In this document: positions 30,188 through 39,899 of the stretch, in pieces
How positions within the stretch are numbered: position 1 is the first letter of the stretch
Layout: each line of letters begins with the position of its first letter
Made by a program: the position numbers and the translations under genes
The notes under the pieces: generated by a model
The model's input: the letters and a program-made list of their open reading frames with translations, nothing else
The model's database searches: none
Told to the model about the DNA's origin: nothing
Assembly: GCA_036269075.1 (NCBI GenBank)
Contig: DATASX010000088.1
Location: forward strand, 1-64,000
DNA: 64,000 bases
Direction of reading: 5' to 3'
Origin: Sporichthyaceae bacterium
Lineage (GTDB): Bacteria > Actinomycetota > Actinomycetes > Sporichthyales > Sporichthyaceae

Positions 30188-30259
30188 CCGATCACGCCGT
30201 CGCGGCGATGCTCAGTGCGCAACCCTGCGCACCGAGCGATACCGTTCGTTGTTCATGCG

Positions 30260-30448
30260 CTACCCGGCGGCCGCAACCGGCGCCGGAACCAGGAACGGCT
30301 GACCCTGGAACTCCGGACCTGGGTACAGGCACAACGTGGTGGTCGGACAGGCGATCTTCGCCGCCCGAACGGAACTGGGCCGTGCATTCGCCGCGGGCGA
30401 ACTGAACATCGGCGTGAGCGCGGCAATCGGCGCGGCGGCACGCCACAT
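30260..30448 (-). CDS. Candidate small secreted I36/crystallin-like peptide
   Basis: A possible 62-residue product beginning MWRAAAPIAALTPMFSSP, like a short signal sequence. The mature part has CPTTTLCLYPGPEFQG, which resembles the Cys-x5-Cys-x-Y...F-x-G pattern of peptidase inhibitor I36/beta-gamma-crystallin-like proteins. It is shorter than that family's usual length and lacks a good ribosome site, so it may be a remnant or chance. An ATG at 30514 would add 22 residues. Confidence 0.3.
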   Translation of the reverse strand: MWRAAAPIAALTPMFSSPAANARPSSVRAAKIACPTTTLCLYPGPEFQGQPFLVPAPVAAAG

Positions 30449-30537
30449 GTCGCAATGCTGACACCCGCAGGCCGGGAAATGCGCCGAGTGGGCGCCGGCG
30501 CCCCGGGAGTTCATCGGCGGCTTCGGGTCCAGCCCGC

Positions 30538-30730
30538 TCAGGGGCAGGCGACAACGCCGGTCTGCAGATTCAGCGCGGCGTCCTTGAACCGCTGTGTGGG
30601 CGTCCGGGCGACCCAGTACTGGATGGTGCCGTGCGCCCGGTCCAGATCCTCGTCGAGATCGATCGTGAGCACGTCGATCACGTCCGGGCAGGTGTCACGA
30701 ATCGTCTGCCGCGGGTCGATGCTCCGGTTC
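30538..30730 (-). pseudogene. Out-of-frame 3' continuation of the membrane-protein gene
   Basis: In the frame shifted relative to the upstream membrane gene, codons from about 30730 to the TGA at 30538 have strongly GC-rich third positions and encode a sensible segment (PDVIDVLTIDLDEDLDR, GTIQYWVARTPTQRF). No ATG or good start precedes it; a GTG near 30675 is possible. The simplest reading is one gene with a frameshift near 30720, or a sequencing error. Confidence 0.45.
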
Positions 30731-31210
30731 AGCCGTGATGAACACGGTCTTCGGGCCGTCGTCGCCGGACTTGAAGGCGCTGCGCAACGACGAGACCGCA
30801 ATCACCACGAGCGCGACCGCCACGTACACCAGGCCGAGCGTCTTGGCCTTGGACAGCCGGCCACCGCGGGCCCACTGGCCACGTGCCGAGCGCAGCGCCA
30901 GCGCGCACCCGGCCGCGAGCGCGACCGCCGGCACGGCCGCACCCGCCCAGAGCGGTGCACCCAAGTGGATGGCAGCGATGAGCCCGATGGGAAGCAGCGG
31001 CGCCAACAGCGTCCACCTCTTCCGGCGCTGCGCCCAGCGCAGCCGCAGTCCCGGCCACGCGATGACCAGCATCAGCGCGGTTGTGCCCCAGCGGACGAGC
31101 TCCGCCGCCCAGCCGGTCAGCCCCAGTCCGCCGGGCAGGGTCACGTACAGCTGCAGCACGAACAGCGCGACGATCAGGTCCAGCCGCAGCCAGACGTCCC
31201 GACGCTGCAT
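30695..31210 (-). CDS. Multi-pass membrane protein of unknown function
   Basis: A 171-residue protein with about five hydrophobic segments (for example LDLIVALFVLQLYVTLP near residue 10 and LGLVYVAVALVVIAVSSL near 135). The start at the ATG 31210 is chosen because the in-frame ATG at 31285 lies within a 66-bp tandem repeat. The last 11 residues (EPEHRPAADDS) look non-native, while the next frame continues with coding character to 30538; see the separate entry. No family recognised. Confidence 0.6.
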   Translation of the reverse strand: MQRRDVWLRLDLIVALFVLQLYVTLPGGLGLTGWAAELVRWGTTALMLVIAWPGLRLRWAQRRKRWTLLAPLLPIGLIAAIHLGAPLWAGAAVPAVALAAGCALALRSARGQWARGGRLSKAKTLGLVYVAVALVVIAVSSLRSAFKSGDDGPKTVFITAEPEHRPAADDS

Positions 31211-31228
31211 CGCGCTCGGCCTCCCGGT

Positions 31229-31366
31229 CAGCCGCTGCGCCCATTCTCGGCTTCCTGGCCGCGGGTGCTCCTTCGTCGCGCGCACGACTCAGATCAGCCG
31301 CGGCGCCCATCCTCGGCTTCCTGGCCGCGCGTGCTCCTTCGTCGCGCGCACGACTCAGTTCAGCCG
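31229..31366. repeat. 66-bp tandem duplication
   Basis: Units 31229-31294 and 31295-31360 differ at only a few bases (both contain CTCGGCTTCCTGGCCGCG and CTCCTTCGTCGCGCGCACGA), with a third CAGCCG at 31361. The second unit abuts the pfkA stop codon. It may act after pfkA transcription stops, or simply be a slippage product. Confidence 0.8.
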
Positions 31367-32385
31367 AAGAAGACCTCGGCCTCGGCGTAGAGGTTCGGGT
31401 CGACGAGCTTGAGCGCGGCGGTCGCCTCGGCCAGCGGGACCCGCACGATCGAGGTGCCACGCAGGGCGACCATCTTGCCCCAGTCGGCGTCGTTGGCCGC
31501 GTCGATCGCGTGCAGCCCGAAGCGGGTGGCCAGCCAGCGGTCGAAGGCCGTCGGCTTGCCGCCGCGCTGCACGTGCCCGAGTACGACGGCCCGCGACTCC
31601 GCGCCGGTGCGGGCCTCGATCTCCGACGCGACCCGGTCGCCGATGCCGCCGAGGCGGACGTGGCCGAAGGCGTCGGTCCCGGCGGTGCGCAGCTCCATCG
31701 TGCCTTCCTTGGGCACAGCGCCCTCGGAGACGACGACGATCGGCGCGTAGTGGCTCTCGAAACGGTGCTTCACGAACTCGCAGACCCGCACGATGTCGAA
31801 CGGCACCTCGGGGATCAGGATCAGATTCGCCCCGCCGGCCATCCCGGAATGCAACGCGATCCATCCGGCGTGCCGGCCCATCACCTCGACGACCAGGGCC
31901 CGATGATGCGACTCGGCCGTGGTGTGCAGCCGGTCGATCGCCTCGGTGGCGACGTTGACCGCGGTGTCGAAGCCGAACGTGTAGTCGGTGGCCGACAGGT
32001 CGTTGTCGATGGTCTTCGGCACGCCGACGACCGGGACGCCCTCCGCGTGCAGGCGGGTGGCCACCCCGAGCGTGTCCTCGCCGCCGATCGCGATCAGGGC
32101 GTCGACGCCCAGCTCGGAGAGGTTCTTGCGGATGCGTTCGACGCCGCCGTCCACCTTGATCGGGTTCGTCCGCGAGCTGCCCAGGATCGTCCCGCCGCGG
32201 GGCAGGATCCCGCGCACCTCGGGAACCCCGAGCGGCATCGTCAGGGCCTCCAGCGGGCCGCGCCAGCCGTCGCGGAAACCGACGAACTCGTGCCCGTACG
32301 TCCCGACGCCCTTGCGCACCACCCCACGGATGACGGCGTTCAGCCCAGGACAGTCCCCACCACCGGTCAGCACCCCGATTCTCAT
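31360..32385 (-). CDS. pfkA: 6-phosphofructokinase (PFK-A family)
   Basis: Phosphorylates fructose 6-phosphate. The 341-residue product begins MRIGVLTGGGDCPGLNA, with the TNP segment near 73, GGEDTLGVA near 100, PKTIDND near 124 and EVMGRHAGW near 169. The aspartate after GGE and the lysine of PKTIDND are the residues that mark pyrophosphate-using PFKs, though some actinobacterial enzymes of this group use ATP; the donor is therefore uncertain. The ATG at 32385 is clear; upstream in-frame sequence is repeat-derived. Confidence 0.93.
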   Translation of the reverse strand: MRIGVLTGGGDCPGLNAVIRGVVRKGVGTYGHEFVGFRDGWRGPLEALTMPLGVPEVRGILPRGGTILGSSRTNPIKVDGGVERIRKNLSELGVDALIAIGGEDTLGVATRLHAEGVPVVGVPKTIDNDLSATDYTFGFDTAVNVATEAIDRLHTTAESHHRALVVEVMGRHAGWIALHSGMAGGANLILIPEVPFDIVRVCEFVKHRFESHYAPIVVVSEGAVPKEGTMELRTAGTDAFGHVRLGGIGDRVASEIEARTGAESRAVVLGHVQRGGKPTAFDRWLATRFGLHAIDAANDADWGKMVALRGTSIVRVPLAEATAALKLVDPNLYAEAEVFFG

Positions 32386-32424
32386 GGGGTCGACCCTAGC
32401 GACGCCCGCTCCGGGGGCGCCCGG

Positions 32425-32544
32425 GCGCACTCTCATACCTGGAGCATCAGTTCGGGCCCGCCGAAGCCGCGAATCCGACGCCTCGCGTATGAGAGTGCGC
32501 GCCTCGCGCATGAGAGTGCGCACTGCGCTCATCGATGAGCGCAG
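32425..32544. promoter_or_regulatory. Repeat-rich upstream region of pfkA
   Basis: Two adjacent 21-bp direct repeats (32481-32501, 32502-32522) share CCTCGCG and ATGAGAGTGCGC. An inverted copy (GCGCACTCTCATAC, 32425-32438) is the exact complement of 32487-32500. Immediately after comes a perfect 22-bp palindrome (32523-32544), half-site CTGCGCTCATC. A 21-bp period is two helical turns, as for cooperative regulator binding. It lies 40-160 bp upstream of pfkA and before the divergent small membrane gene. Confidence 0.6.
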
Positions 32545-32657
32545 GGACTGCCGTCACTGGACGGTAAGGACGCGCAGGCGCATCCTGAGGGTCAGGCACC
32601 TGAGAATTCAGTAACCGAGACGCATATCAGTTCGGTGATGAGTGGGAGGAGCCAGAA

Positions 32658-32855
32658 ATGATCGATTCGCTGTCCGTCACTGCCGCGGTAGTGGTGTTCC
32701 TCGGCTGCACGGCCGCAATCCTCGGGCTGACGCTGATGTGGGCGATGTCCAACCGGCGTCCGGTGTCGGTCCACCCGCACCTGACGGGACGACCGGCGCA
32801 GCCCTACTGGTACAGCCCGACGGGCCTGCAGGACGAGCGCGGAATACACCTGTAG
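32658..32855 (+). CDS. Small single-pass membrane protein
   Basis: A 65-residue protein with one N-terminal hydrophobic segment (about 8-30, VTAAVVVFLGCTAAILGLTL) and a short cytoplasmic or external tail ending QDERGIHL. GGGAGGAG precedes the ATG by about ten bases, a strong ribosome site for so small a gene. It diverges from pfkA and converges on rbpA. Function unknown. Confidence 0.6.
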   Translation: MIDSLSVTAAVVVFLGCTAAILGLTLMWAMSNRRPVSVHPHLTGRPAQPYWYSPTGLQDERGIHL

Positions 32856-32875
32856 CAAGCGCCCGCTGCGTGCGA

Positions 32876-33226
32876 TCAGTACGGGCGGCCGGTGGTGCGC
32901 AGCTTGTCGAGCGCCTCGGCGAGGATCGCCTCGCCGTCGGCGATCGTCCGGCGCTCGCGCACGTAGGCCAGGTGGGTCTTGTACGGCTCGGTGCGCGGCG
33001 GTGCCGGTGGCGCGCTGGCGTCCTGGCCGGCCGGGAAGCCGCAGCGCGGGCAGTCCCAGAACTCGGGCGCGGTGACCGTGCCCTCCTCCGCGAAGCTGGG
33101 CCGGGTCTCGTGTCCGTTCGCGCAGTAGTAGGAGATCCAGAAGCGCGGCGCCGTGTCGCCTCGCTCGGCCTCACCCATCGGCCCCGCACCTACGCGGCTG
33201 CCCCTGATCGCGTTACCACTGGCCAC
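32876..33226 (-). CDS. rbpA: RNA polymerase-binding protein RbpA
   Basis: Actinobacterial transcription activator that binds RNA polymerase and group 1/2 sigma factors. The 116-residue product has the N-terminal GNAIRGSRVGAGP tail, the zinc-binding-like core (YYCANGHE and CPRCGFPAGQ), and the C-terminal sigma-interaction domain (KTHLAYVRERRTIADGEAIL). Position next to secG-tpiA-pgk-gap is conserved in actinobacteria. Confidence 0.95.
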   Translation of the reverse strand: MASGNAIRGSRVGAGPMGEAERGDTAPRFWISYYCANGHETRPSFAEEGTVTAPEFWDCPRCGFPAGQDASAPPAPPRTEPYKTHLAYVRERRTIADGEAILAEALDKLRTTGRPY

Positions 33227-33281
33227 AGGATGTCCTCCGGGAACGGGACTGACAGTTGATCGGATCGAGGAGAGCGGGGAA

Positions 33282-33512
33282 TCAGTTCTTCAGTACCAGC
33301 GAGAGGCTGATGCAACTGATGATCCACACACTCATCACGATGTAGGTGATCCGGTCCAGGTTGCGTTCCGCGATCGACGAGCCGCCCAACGACGACGAGA
33401 CACCGCCGCCGAACAGGTCGGAAAGACCGCCGCCTTTGCCCTTGTGCAGCAGCACGAGCATGATGATGAGCACGCTCGTGACGATCAGCAGCACCTCGAA
33501 CAGAACCGTCAC
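33282..33512 (-). CDS. secG: Preprotein translocase subunit SecG
   Basis: A 76-residue two-helix subunit of the SecYEG translocon. Hydrophobic segments at about 4-22 and 52-74 flank a glycine/serine-rich loop with LHKGKGGGLSDLFGGG, the family signature. The GTG at 33512 directly precedes the first helix. It follows tpiA by 150 bp and precedes rbpA. Confidence 0.94.
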   Translation of the reverse strand: MTVLFEVLLIVTSVLIIMLVLLHKGKGGGLSDLFGGGVSSSLGGSSIAERNLDRITYIVMSVWIISCISLSLVLKN

Positions 33513-33662
33513 GGTCTGCTCACCACCTTCCGGACACCTCTTGATGCGGTCGAGCCCGACGCCCCGCAGCCTCACCACGGGCACAGCAGCACAACCCGAA
33601 CACACTTCTGCGTTGCAAAGACTACGTCGTCCGCGCGGCGGGTCACGCAACCGGCAGGCGTG

Positions 33663-34445
33663 TCAGGTCTTCGGGGCGTCCCGATAGCGGACGATCCGGG
33701 TGAACTCGACCGGGTCGAGGCTTGCCCCGCCGATCAGCGCGCCGTCGACATCGGCCTCGACCATGATCGCCGCCACGTTGTCGCCCTTGACCGATCCGCC
33801 GTAGAGAATCCGCACCGCGTCGGCCGTCTCGGCCGAGTAGAGCTCCTGCAGCCGGTCCCGGATGGCCGCGCAGACCTCCTGCGCGTCGGCCGGGGTGGCG
33901 ACCTCGCCGGTGCCGATCGCCCACACCGGCTCGTAGGCGATGACCATCGTGCGGGCCTGCGCGGCGGGAATGTCGACCAGTCCCCTGTCGACCTGCGACA
34001 GGCAATGCCCGACATGGCCGGCGGCTTTGCGCACCTCCAAGCCTTCGCCCACGCACATGATCGGGACCAGCCCGTGCCGGAAGGCGGCCCGGACCTTGGC
34101 GTTGACCAGCGCGTCGTCCTCGTTGTGGTATTGCCGCCGCTCCGAGTGCCCGACCAGGGCGTAGGTGCACGTCAGCTTCGCCAGCATCGCGCCGGACACC
34201 TCGCCGGTGTAGGCGCCGGAATCGTGCGCCGAGATGTCCTGGGCGCCGAACTTGATCCGCACGTGGTCGCCGTCGATCACCGTCTGCACCGAGCGGAGGT
34301 CGGTGAACGGCGGGATGACCACCACCTCGACGGCGTCGAAGTCCTTGTCGTTGAGGGCGAAGGCCAATTTCTGCACCACCGCGATCGCCTCGAGGTGGTT
34401 CAGGTTCATTTTCCAGTTGCCGGCCATCAGCGGCGTTCGTGCCAC
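33663..34445 (-). CDS. tpiA: Triosephosphate isomerase
   Basis: Interconverts dihydroxyacetone phosphate and glyceraldehyde 3-phosphate. The 260-residue barrel has the substrate lysine in AGNWKMN near residue 12, the electrophile histidine in VGHSERR near 99, the catalytic glutamate in [11 protein letters not shown] near 170, and YGGSVKGDN near 216. The GTG start at 34445 shares one base with the pgk TAG (TAGTG), so translation is coupled in the order gap-pgk-tpiA. Confidence 0.97.
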   Translation of the reverse strand: MARTPLMAGNWKMNLNHLEAIAVVQKLAFALNDKDFDAVEVVVIPPFTDLRSVQTVIDGDHVRIKFGAQDISAHDSGAYTGEVSGAMLAKLTCTYALVGHSERRQYHNEDDALVNAKVRAAFRHGLVPIMCVGEGLEVRKAAGHVGHCLSQVDRGLVDIPAAQARTMVIAYEPVWAIGTGEVATPADAQEVCAAIRDRLQELYSAETADAVRILYGGSVKGDNVAAIMVEADVDGALIGGASLDPVEFTRIVRYRDAPKT

Positions 34446-35650
34446 TAGTCCTCCAGGACCGTTAGTCCGGGCAATTCCTTGCCCCCCAGGTATTCCAGGC
34501 TCGCGCCGCCGCCGGTGGAGATGTGTCCGAAGGCGTCGTCGCGGAAGCCGAGCCGGCGGATCGCGGCGGCCGAGTCGCCACCGCCGACCACCGAGAAGCC
34601 CTTACCGGTGGCCAATGCCTGGGCCACGGCTCGGGTGCCAGCGGCGAAGGCGTCCATCTCGAACACGCCCATCGGGCCGTTCCAGAAGGTGGTGGCCGAG
34701 TCGGCCAACGCGCCGGCGAAGGCCGCGGCGCTGGCCGGGCCGATGTCCAGGCCCATCCGGTCGGCCGGGATCGCCTCGACGGGGACGACGATCGCGTCGG
34801 CATCGGCGGCGAAGCGATCGGCGGCCACCACGTCGGTGGGCAGGAGCAGCTCGACGCCCTCGTCGGCGGCCCGGGACAGGTACCCGCGGACGGCGTCCAC
34901 TTGGTCGCTCTCCAGCAGCGACTTGCCGACCTCGTGGCCCTGGGCGGCGAGGAAGGTGAACACCATGCCGCCACCGACCAGGATGCGGTCGGCCAGGCCG
35001 AGCAACCGATCGATGACCGCGAGCTTGTCCGAGACCTTCGAGCCGCCCAGCACGACCGTGTACGGACGCACCGGGTCCTCGGTCAGCCGACGCAGCACGT
35101 CGACCTCGGCCCGGACCAACGGCCCGGCCGCGTGCGGCAGCAGCCGTGCGACGTCGTAGACGCTGGCGTGCTTGCGGTGCACCGCGCCGAACGCGTCGTC
35201 GACGTAGACGTCGGCCATCGCGGCCAACTCCGCGGCGAACGCGCCGCGCACCGACTCGTCCTTCGAGGTCTCCGCGGCGGAGAACCGGACGTTCTCCAGC
35301 ACTACGACCTGACCATCCGTCAGATCCCTTACGACAGCCATCGCGTCGGGTCCGCTGACTGCCGGGCTGAACTCCACCGGCAGCCCGGCCAACTCCCCCA
35401 GCCGCCGGGCCACCGGGGCCAACGAGAGCGCCGGCACGACCTCGCCCTTGGGGCGACCCAGGTGGGCGCAGACGACCACCCGGGCGCCGCGGCCGGCCAG
35501 TTCGGTGATCACCGGCAGGCTGGCCCGGATGCGGCCGTCGTCGGTGATGGCGCTCTGTCCGTCGGATCTGGTGTCCAGCGGCACGTTGAGGTCGCTACGG
35601 ACCAGTACGCGACGCCCGCGCAGGTTGCCGAGTTCGTCGATGCTCCGCAT
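34445..35650 (-). CDS. pgk: Phosphoglycerate kinase
   Basis: ATP-forming glycolytic kinase of 401 residues. The N-terminal domain shows [12 protein letters not shown] near residue 14 and AHLGRPKGE near 62; the nucleotide domain has LGGSKVSDK near 200, NGPMGVFE near 330 and the GGGDSAAA loop near 362. The ATG at 35650 lies nine bases after the gap stop. A copy of the dispersed palindrome is in the coding region (35310). Confidence 0.97.
   Translation of the reverse strand: MRSIDELGNLRGRRVLVRSDLNVPLDTRSDGQSAITDDGRIRASLPVITELAGRGARVVVCAHLGRPKGEVVPALSLAPVARRLGELAGLPVEFSPAVSGPDAMAVVRDLTDGQVVVLENVRFSAAETSKDESVRGAFAAELAAMADVYVDDAFGAVHRKHASVYDVARLLPHAAGPLVRAEVDVLRRLTEDPVRPYTVVLGGSKVSDKLAVIDRLLGLADRILVGGGMVFTFLAAQGHEVGKSLLESDQVDAVRGYLSRAADEGVELLLPTDVVAADRFAADADAIVVPVEAIPADRMGLDIGPASAAAFAGALADSATTFWNGPMGVFEMDAFAAGTRAVAQALATGKGFSVVGGGDSAAAIRRLGFRDDAFGHISTGGGASLEYLGGKELPGLTVLED
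35310..35322. repeat. Dispersed palindrome TGAC-N5-GTCA, copy 5
   Basis: CTGACC-ATC-CGTCAG at 35309-35323, inside pgk; the innermost pair is mismatched. Confidence 0.7.
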
Positions 35651-35658
35651 GGCCGGAC

Positions 35659-36675
<1,017 letters not shown>

Positions 36676-36852
36676 TCATGCGCTGGTCAGGGCCTGAATG
36701 AAGCCTAGCCCCCCGGTCTTCGTGAACCTCACGGCCCTGTATTCGGTACCCCGCAGACAAACCCGGACAAACCTCCGAATCGGTTGCTATTTGCGCAAGC
36801 GCGACTGATCGTGAGAATCGCCAGATCTCGGTCCGCGCGGAAGGGGAGCGCC

Positions 36853-37929
36853 ATGGGGCGGCTGCGACTTCGACTCGGTGCCCTGTTCATCGCTGTGGCG
36901 GCCCTGGCTGCGGCCCCGGGCAACGTCTCCGCGGCGCTTGCCGCCACTGCCTCCACAGCGGCGTCCGGGCCGCAGGTGAGCAAGGTGCGGGTCGGGCCGT
37001 TCGTGCTCCCGCCGGCGCCATTGGGCGACACCGGCGAGCAGAACCGCTTCGTGCCGACGATCCCGAAGCCCTGCGCCGACTGCTTCATCACCGCGGTCGT
37101 GCCCAAGCTCCTCTACGCCGACGGCAAGCGCGCCGACATGGACACCGGTGTGATGCTGCACCACCTGGTGATCTTCGAGCCGGGCAAGGCCGACGCGACG
37201 TGCGGCCCCACGCAGGGCATCGGTGCCCTGGGCCGGCGGATCTTCGCCTCCGGCGACGAACGGACCCCGATGCAGCTGCCGTCCGGCTTCGGCTTCAAGG
37301 TCGAACCGGGTCGCTGGACCGGCGTCGTCGATCTCATGAACCACAGCGACCAGGCGCGCACCGTGTTCTTCGAGGCCGACGTCACCCACGTCCCGGCGAG
37401 CACCGCTGGGATGAAACCGGTCACGCCGGTGTGGCTCGACGTCGCCGACTGCGGCAACTCCCAGTACTCGGTGCCGGCCGGGCACAGCGCGACCCCGTGG
37501 GACTGGCACTCCACGCTGACCGGGCGGATCGTGGCCGCAGCTGGTCACGTCCACCCGGGCGGCCAGGGCGTCACCCTCGACGACACCTCCACCGGGCAGC
37601 GCATCTGCGCCTCGCGAGCCACCTACGGCAGCGGGATGTTCGCCGGGATGGTCACCTCGATGTCCGGTTGCAGTTGGGACAGCCTGGGCGTGGTCCGGGC
37701 CGGTGACGACCTGCGGATCACCAGCCTCTACGACGCGCCCCGGACGCTCACCGGCGTGATGGGGATCATGCTGATCGCCGTCTATGAGACCGACGACCTG
37801 AAGTCCGGGACAGCGGCGCCGGCCGCGATGCGCCGTACCCCGAACACGGCGGTGCCCAGCGACATCGCCGACGACTCAGGCGCACATGAGTCGATGCCCG
37901 GGATGAAAGGCATGCCCAAGGGTCACTGA
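36853..37929 (+). CDS. Secreted copper-protein candidate, PHM/DBH-like, Met/His-rich tail
   Basis: A 358-residue exported protein with a signal peptide ([16 protein letters not shown], cleavage after about residue 28). [10 protein letters not shown] near 124 and [11 protein letters not shown] near 232 resemble the His-His and His-x-His copper sites of peptidylglycine/dopamine monooxygenases. The extreme C-terminus [11 protein letters not shown] looks like a soft-metal-binding tail. I infer a copper-binding extracytoplasmic protein, not a proven monooxygenase. The ATG at 36853 follows GGAAGGGGAG. Its end overlaps the next, convergent gene by seven bases. Confidence 0.6.
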   Translation: MGRLRLRLGALFIAVAALAAAPGNVSAALAATASTAASGPQVSKVRVGPFVLPPAPLGDTGEQNRFVPTIPKPCADCFITAVVPKLLYADGKRADMDTGVMLHHLVIFEPGKADATCGPTQGIGALGRRIFASGDERTPMQLPSGFGFKVEPGRWTGVVDLMNHSDQARTVFFEADVTHVPASTAGMKPVTPVWLDVADCGNSQYSVPAGHSATPWDWHSTLTGRIVAAAGHVHPGGQGVTLDDTSTGQRICASRATYGSGMFAGMVTSMSGCSWDSLGVVRAGDDLRITSLYDAPRTLTGVMGIMLIAVYETDDLKSGTAAPAAMRRTPNTAVPSDIADDSGAHESMPGMKGMPKGH

Positions 37930-38723
37930 CCGGCCAGTCGAGCCACGGCCGCCCGCTGGTGCGGGCCCTGCCTGACCTGCTCCGGCAGCAGGTCGACGGC
38001 TCCGCGCAGGGTCCGTAGCAGCAGGCCGACCGACAGGTCCGCGCCCGGCGGGCGAGGGACCCGGTACAGCCGCCGGGCCCAGCCGGGCAAGGTGTCGAAC
38101 GCGACCGCGGACAGCACCACCCAGGCCGGCAGCGCGGGAGTGAGCAGCCGGACCTGGTTCGGCATCGGCGGGACGAGCAGGAACCGGGCGACCTGACGGG
38201 CCTCCTGGCCCGCCGCGAGCTCTGGCCGCATCCGGTCGAAGTACTCCCCCAACGCGGCCCGGTCGGCCGGCACGTCCTTGGGGTCCAGCCCGACCAGCCA
38301 GGCGTTGGCCGCCTGCTCGGCCAGGTAGGCGTCGGCATCGACCCTCGGCCCGCCGGAGCGCAGGGCCACGTCCAGGAACGACTCGACCTCGCAGCAGTGC
38401 ACCCAGCGCAGCAGGTGCGGGTCGTCGACCTCGAGGCGGGCGTGCATCAACCGGATCCGCTCGGCGGCGGCCCGGGCCTGCGGAGCCGAGCCGAAAGTGG
38501 TCACCCCGACGAACTCGGCAGTACGGATCAGCCTGCCCCACGGGTCCGCGCGGTAGTCGGAGGCGCCGAACACCCCGCGCAGCGCCGCCGGGTGCAGGGC
38601 CTGCAGGTACAGGGCGCGGACTCCGCCGATCCAGGCCACGGGATGGCCGTGGATCGCCCAGGTCGCGCTGCCCGGCCCGTACAGCCCAGCGTCGCCCGGG
38701 GCCTGTCTGGTCGCGCTGTCCAT
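37923..38723 (-). CDS. Oxygenase MpaB family protein (DUF2236)
   Basis: A 266-residue protein of the MpaB/latex-clearing-protein-like group, which in characterised members binds heme b and oxidises substrates. Typical features are YGPGSATWAIHGHPVAWIGGVRALYLQ near the N-terminus (read with its GPGS motif), the LQALHP segment, YRADPWGRLIRT near 60, and the WVHCCEVESFL helix. Substrate unknown. A GTG at 38741 is the alternative start. Confidence 0.85.
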   Translation of the reverse strand: MDSATRQAPGDAGLYGPGSATWAIHGHPVAWIGGVRALYLQALHPAALRGVFGASDYRADPWGRLIRTAEFVGVTTFGSAPQARAAAERIRLMHARLEVDDPHLLRWVHCCEVESFLDVALRSGGPRVDADAYLAEQAANAWLVGLDPKDVPADRAALGEYFDRMRPELAAGQEARQVARFLLVPPMPNQVRLLTPALPAWVVLSAVAFDTLPGWARRLYRVPRPPGADLSVGLLLRTLRGAVDLLPEQVRQGPHQRAAVARLAGQ

Positions 38724-38769
38724 CCGCCCAGTGTTGCCCACGCGGCACCGCGAAGTGCCACCGGACAGC

Positions 38770-38782
38770 TGACGGATCGTCA
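38770..38782. repeat. Dispersed palindrome TGAC-N5-GTCA, copy 6
   Basis: CTGACG-GAT-CGTCAG at 38769-38783, between the MpaB-type gene and the end of whiA; identical in sequence to copy 1. Confidence 0.8.
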
Positions 38783-38806
38783 GAAAGCGTGGTGCGCCTG
38801 GTGGTG

Positions 38807-39787
38807 CTACGGGACGAGCATCTCCGGGGTCAGATTGGCCTCAGTGTCCGGGATCCCGAGTTCGGAGGCCCGCTTGTCGGCCATGGCCAGCAGGCGCCGG
38901 ATCCGTCCGGCGATGGCGTCCTTGGTCAGCGGCGGGTCGGACAGCGCACCGAGTTCCTCGAGGCTGGCCTGCTTGTGCTCCACCCGCAGCTTCCCCGCGG
39001 CGGCCAGGTGGTCCGGAACCTCGTCGCGCAGGATCTCCAACGCGCGGGCCACCCGGGCGCCGGCGGCTACCGCCGCGCGGGCCGAGCGCCGCAGGTTCGC
39101 GTCGTCGAAGTTTGCCAGCCGGTTCGCGGTCGCCCGGACCTCGCGGCGCAGCCGCCGCTCCTCCCAGGCCAACACGCTCTGGTGGGCCCCGAGGCGGGTC
39201 AGCAGCGCGCCGATCGCGTCGCCGTCCTTGACGACCACCCGGTCGACCCCGCGGACCTCACGGGCCTTTGCCGCCACGCCCATCCGGCGAGCCGCCCCGA
39301 CCAGGGCCAATGCCGCTTCCGGGCCGGGACAGGTGATCTCCATCGCCGAGGAGCGGCCCGGTTCGGTCAGCGAACCGTGGGCCAGGAACGCACCTCGCCA
39401 GGCAGCCTCGGCATCGCACAGCGAACCCGAGACGACCTGCGGCGGCAACCCCCGGACCGGGCGGCCGCGGCCGTCGACCAGGCCGGTCTGGCGAGCCAGG
39501 GCCTCGCCGGCCGCGACGACCCGGACAACCCACCGGCTGCCCCGCCGAAGACCCCCCGGGGCCATCACCGCCACCTCCGAGGGGTGGCCGAATATCTCGG
39601 CGATGTCCTTTCGCAATCGCCGAGCAGCGGATCCCGTGTCGAGCTCCGCCTCGACCACAATCCGCCCGCCGACCAGGTGCAGTCCCCCTGCGAACCGCAG
39701 CGTCGAAGACACTTCTGCCTTACGACAACAGGGTTTCGTCACCGCCAGTCGGCTCAGCTCGTCCTTGACCGACGAGGTCATCGCCAT
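38807..39787 (-). CDS. whiA: Sporulation/cell-division transcription regulator WhiA
   Basis: A 326-residue DNA-binding regulator with an N-terminal LAGLIDADG-homing-endonuclease-like fold lacking catalysis ([13 protein letters not shown] near 132) and a C-terminal helix-turn-helix ([20 protein letters not shown]). In Streptomyces WhiA acts with WhiB on septation genes; it is also conserved in non-sporulating Gram-positives. It is the last gene of the conserved uvrC-rapZ-yvcK-whiA series. Confidence 0.95.
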   Translation of the reverse strand: MAMTSSVKDELSRLAVTKPCCRKAEVSSTLRFAGGLHLVGGRIVVEAELDTGSAARRLRKDIAEIFGHPSEVAVMAPGGLRRGSRWVVRVVAAGEALARQTGLVDGRGRPVRGLPPQVVSGSLCDAEAAWRGAFLAHGSLTEPGRSSAMEITCPGPEAALALVGAARRMGVAAKAREVRGVDRVVVKDGDAIGALLTRLGAHQSVLAWEERRLRREVRATANRLANFDDANLRRSARAAVAAGARVARALEILRDEVPDHLAAAGKLRVEHKQASLEELGALSDPPLTKDAIAGRIRRLLAMADKRASELGIPDTEANLTPEMLVP

Positions 39788-39899
39788 GTCTCGACCCTAG
39801 CGAAGGATCGGGGAGCAGAATACGTGGGCGGAACAATTCCGAACCACGGCTGCACTTCGACGCAGCCCCCCCGGGAAGCCGACAGGACACACACGGGAA

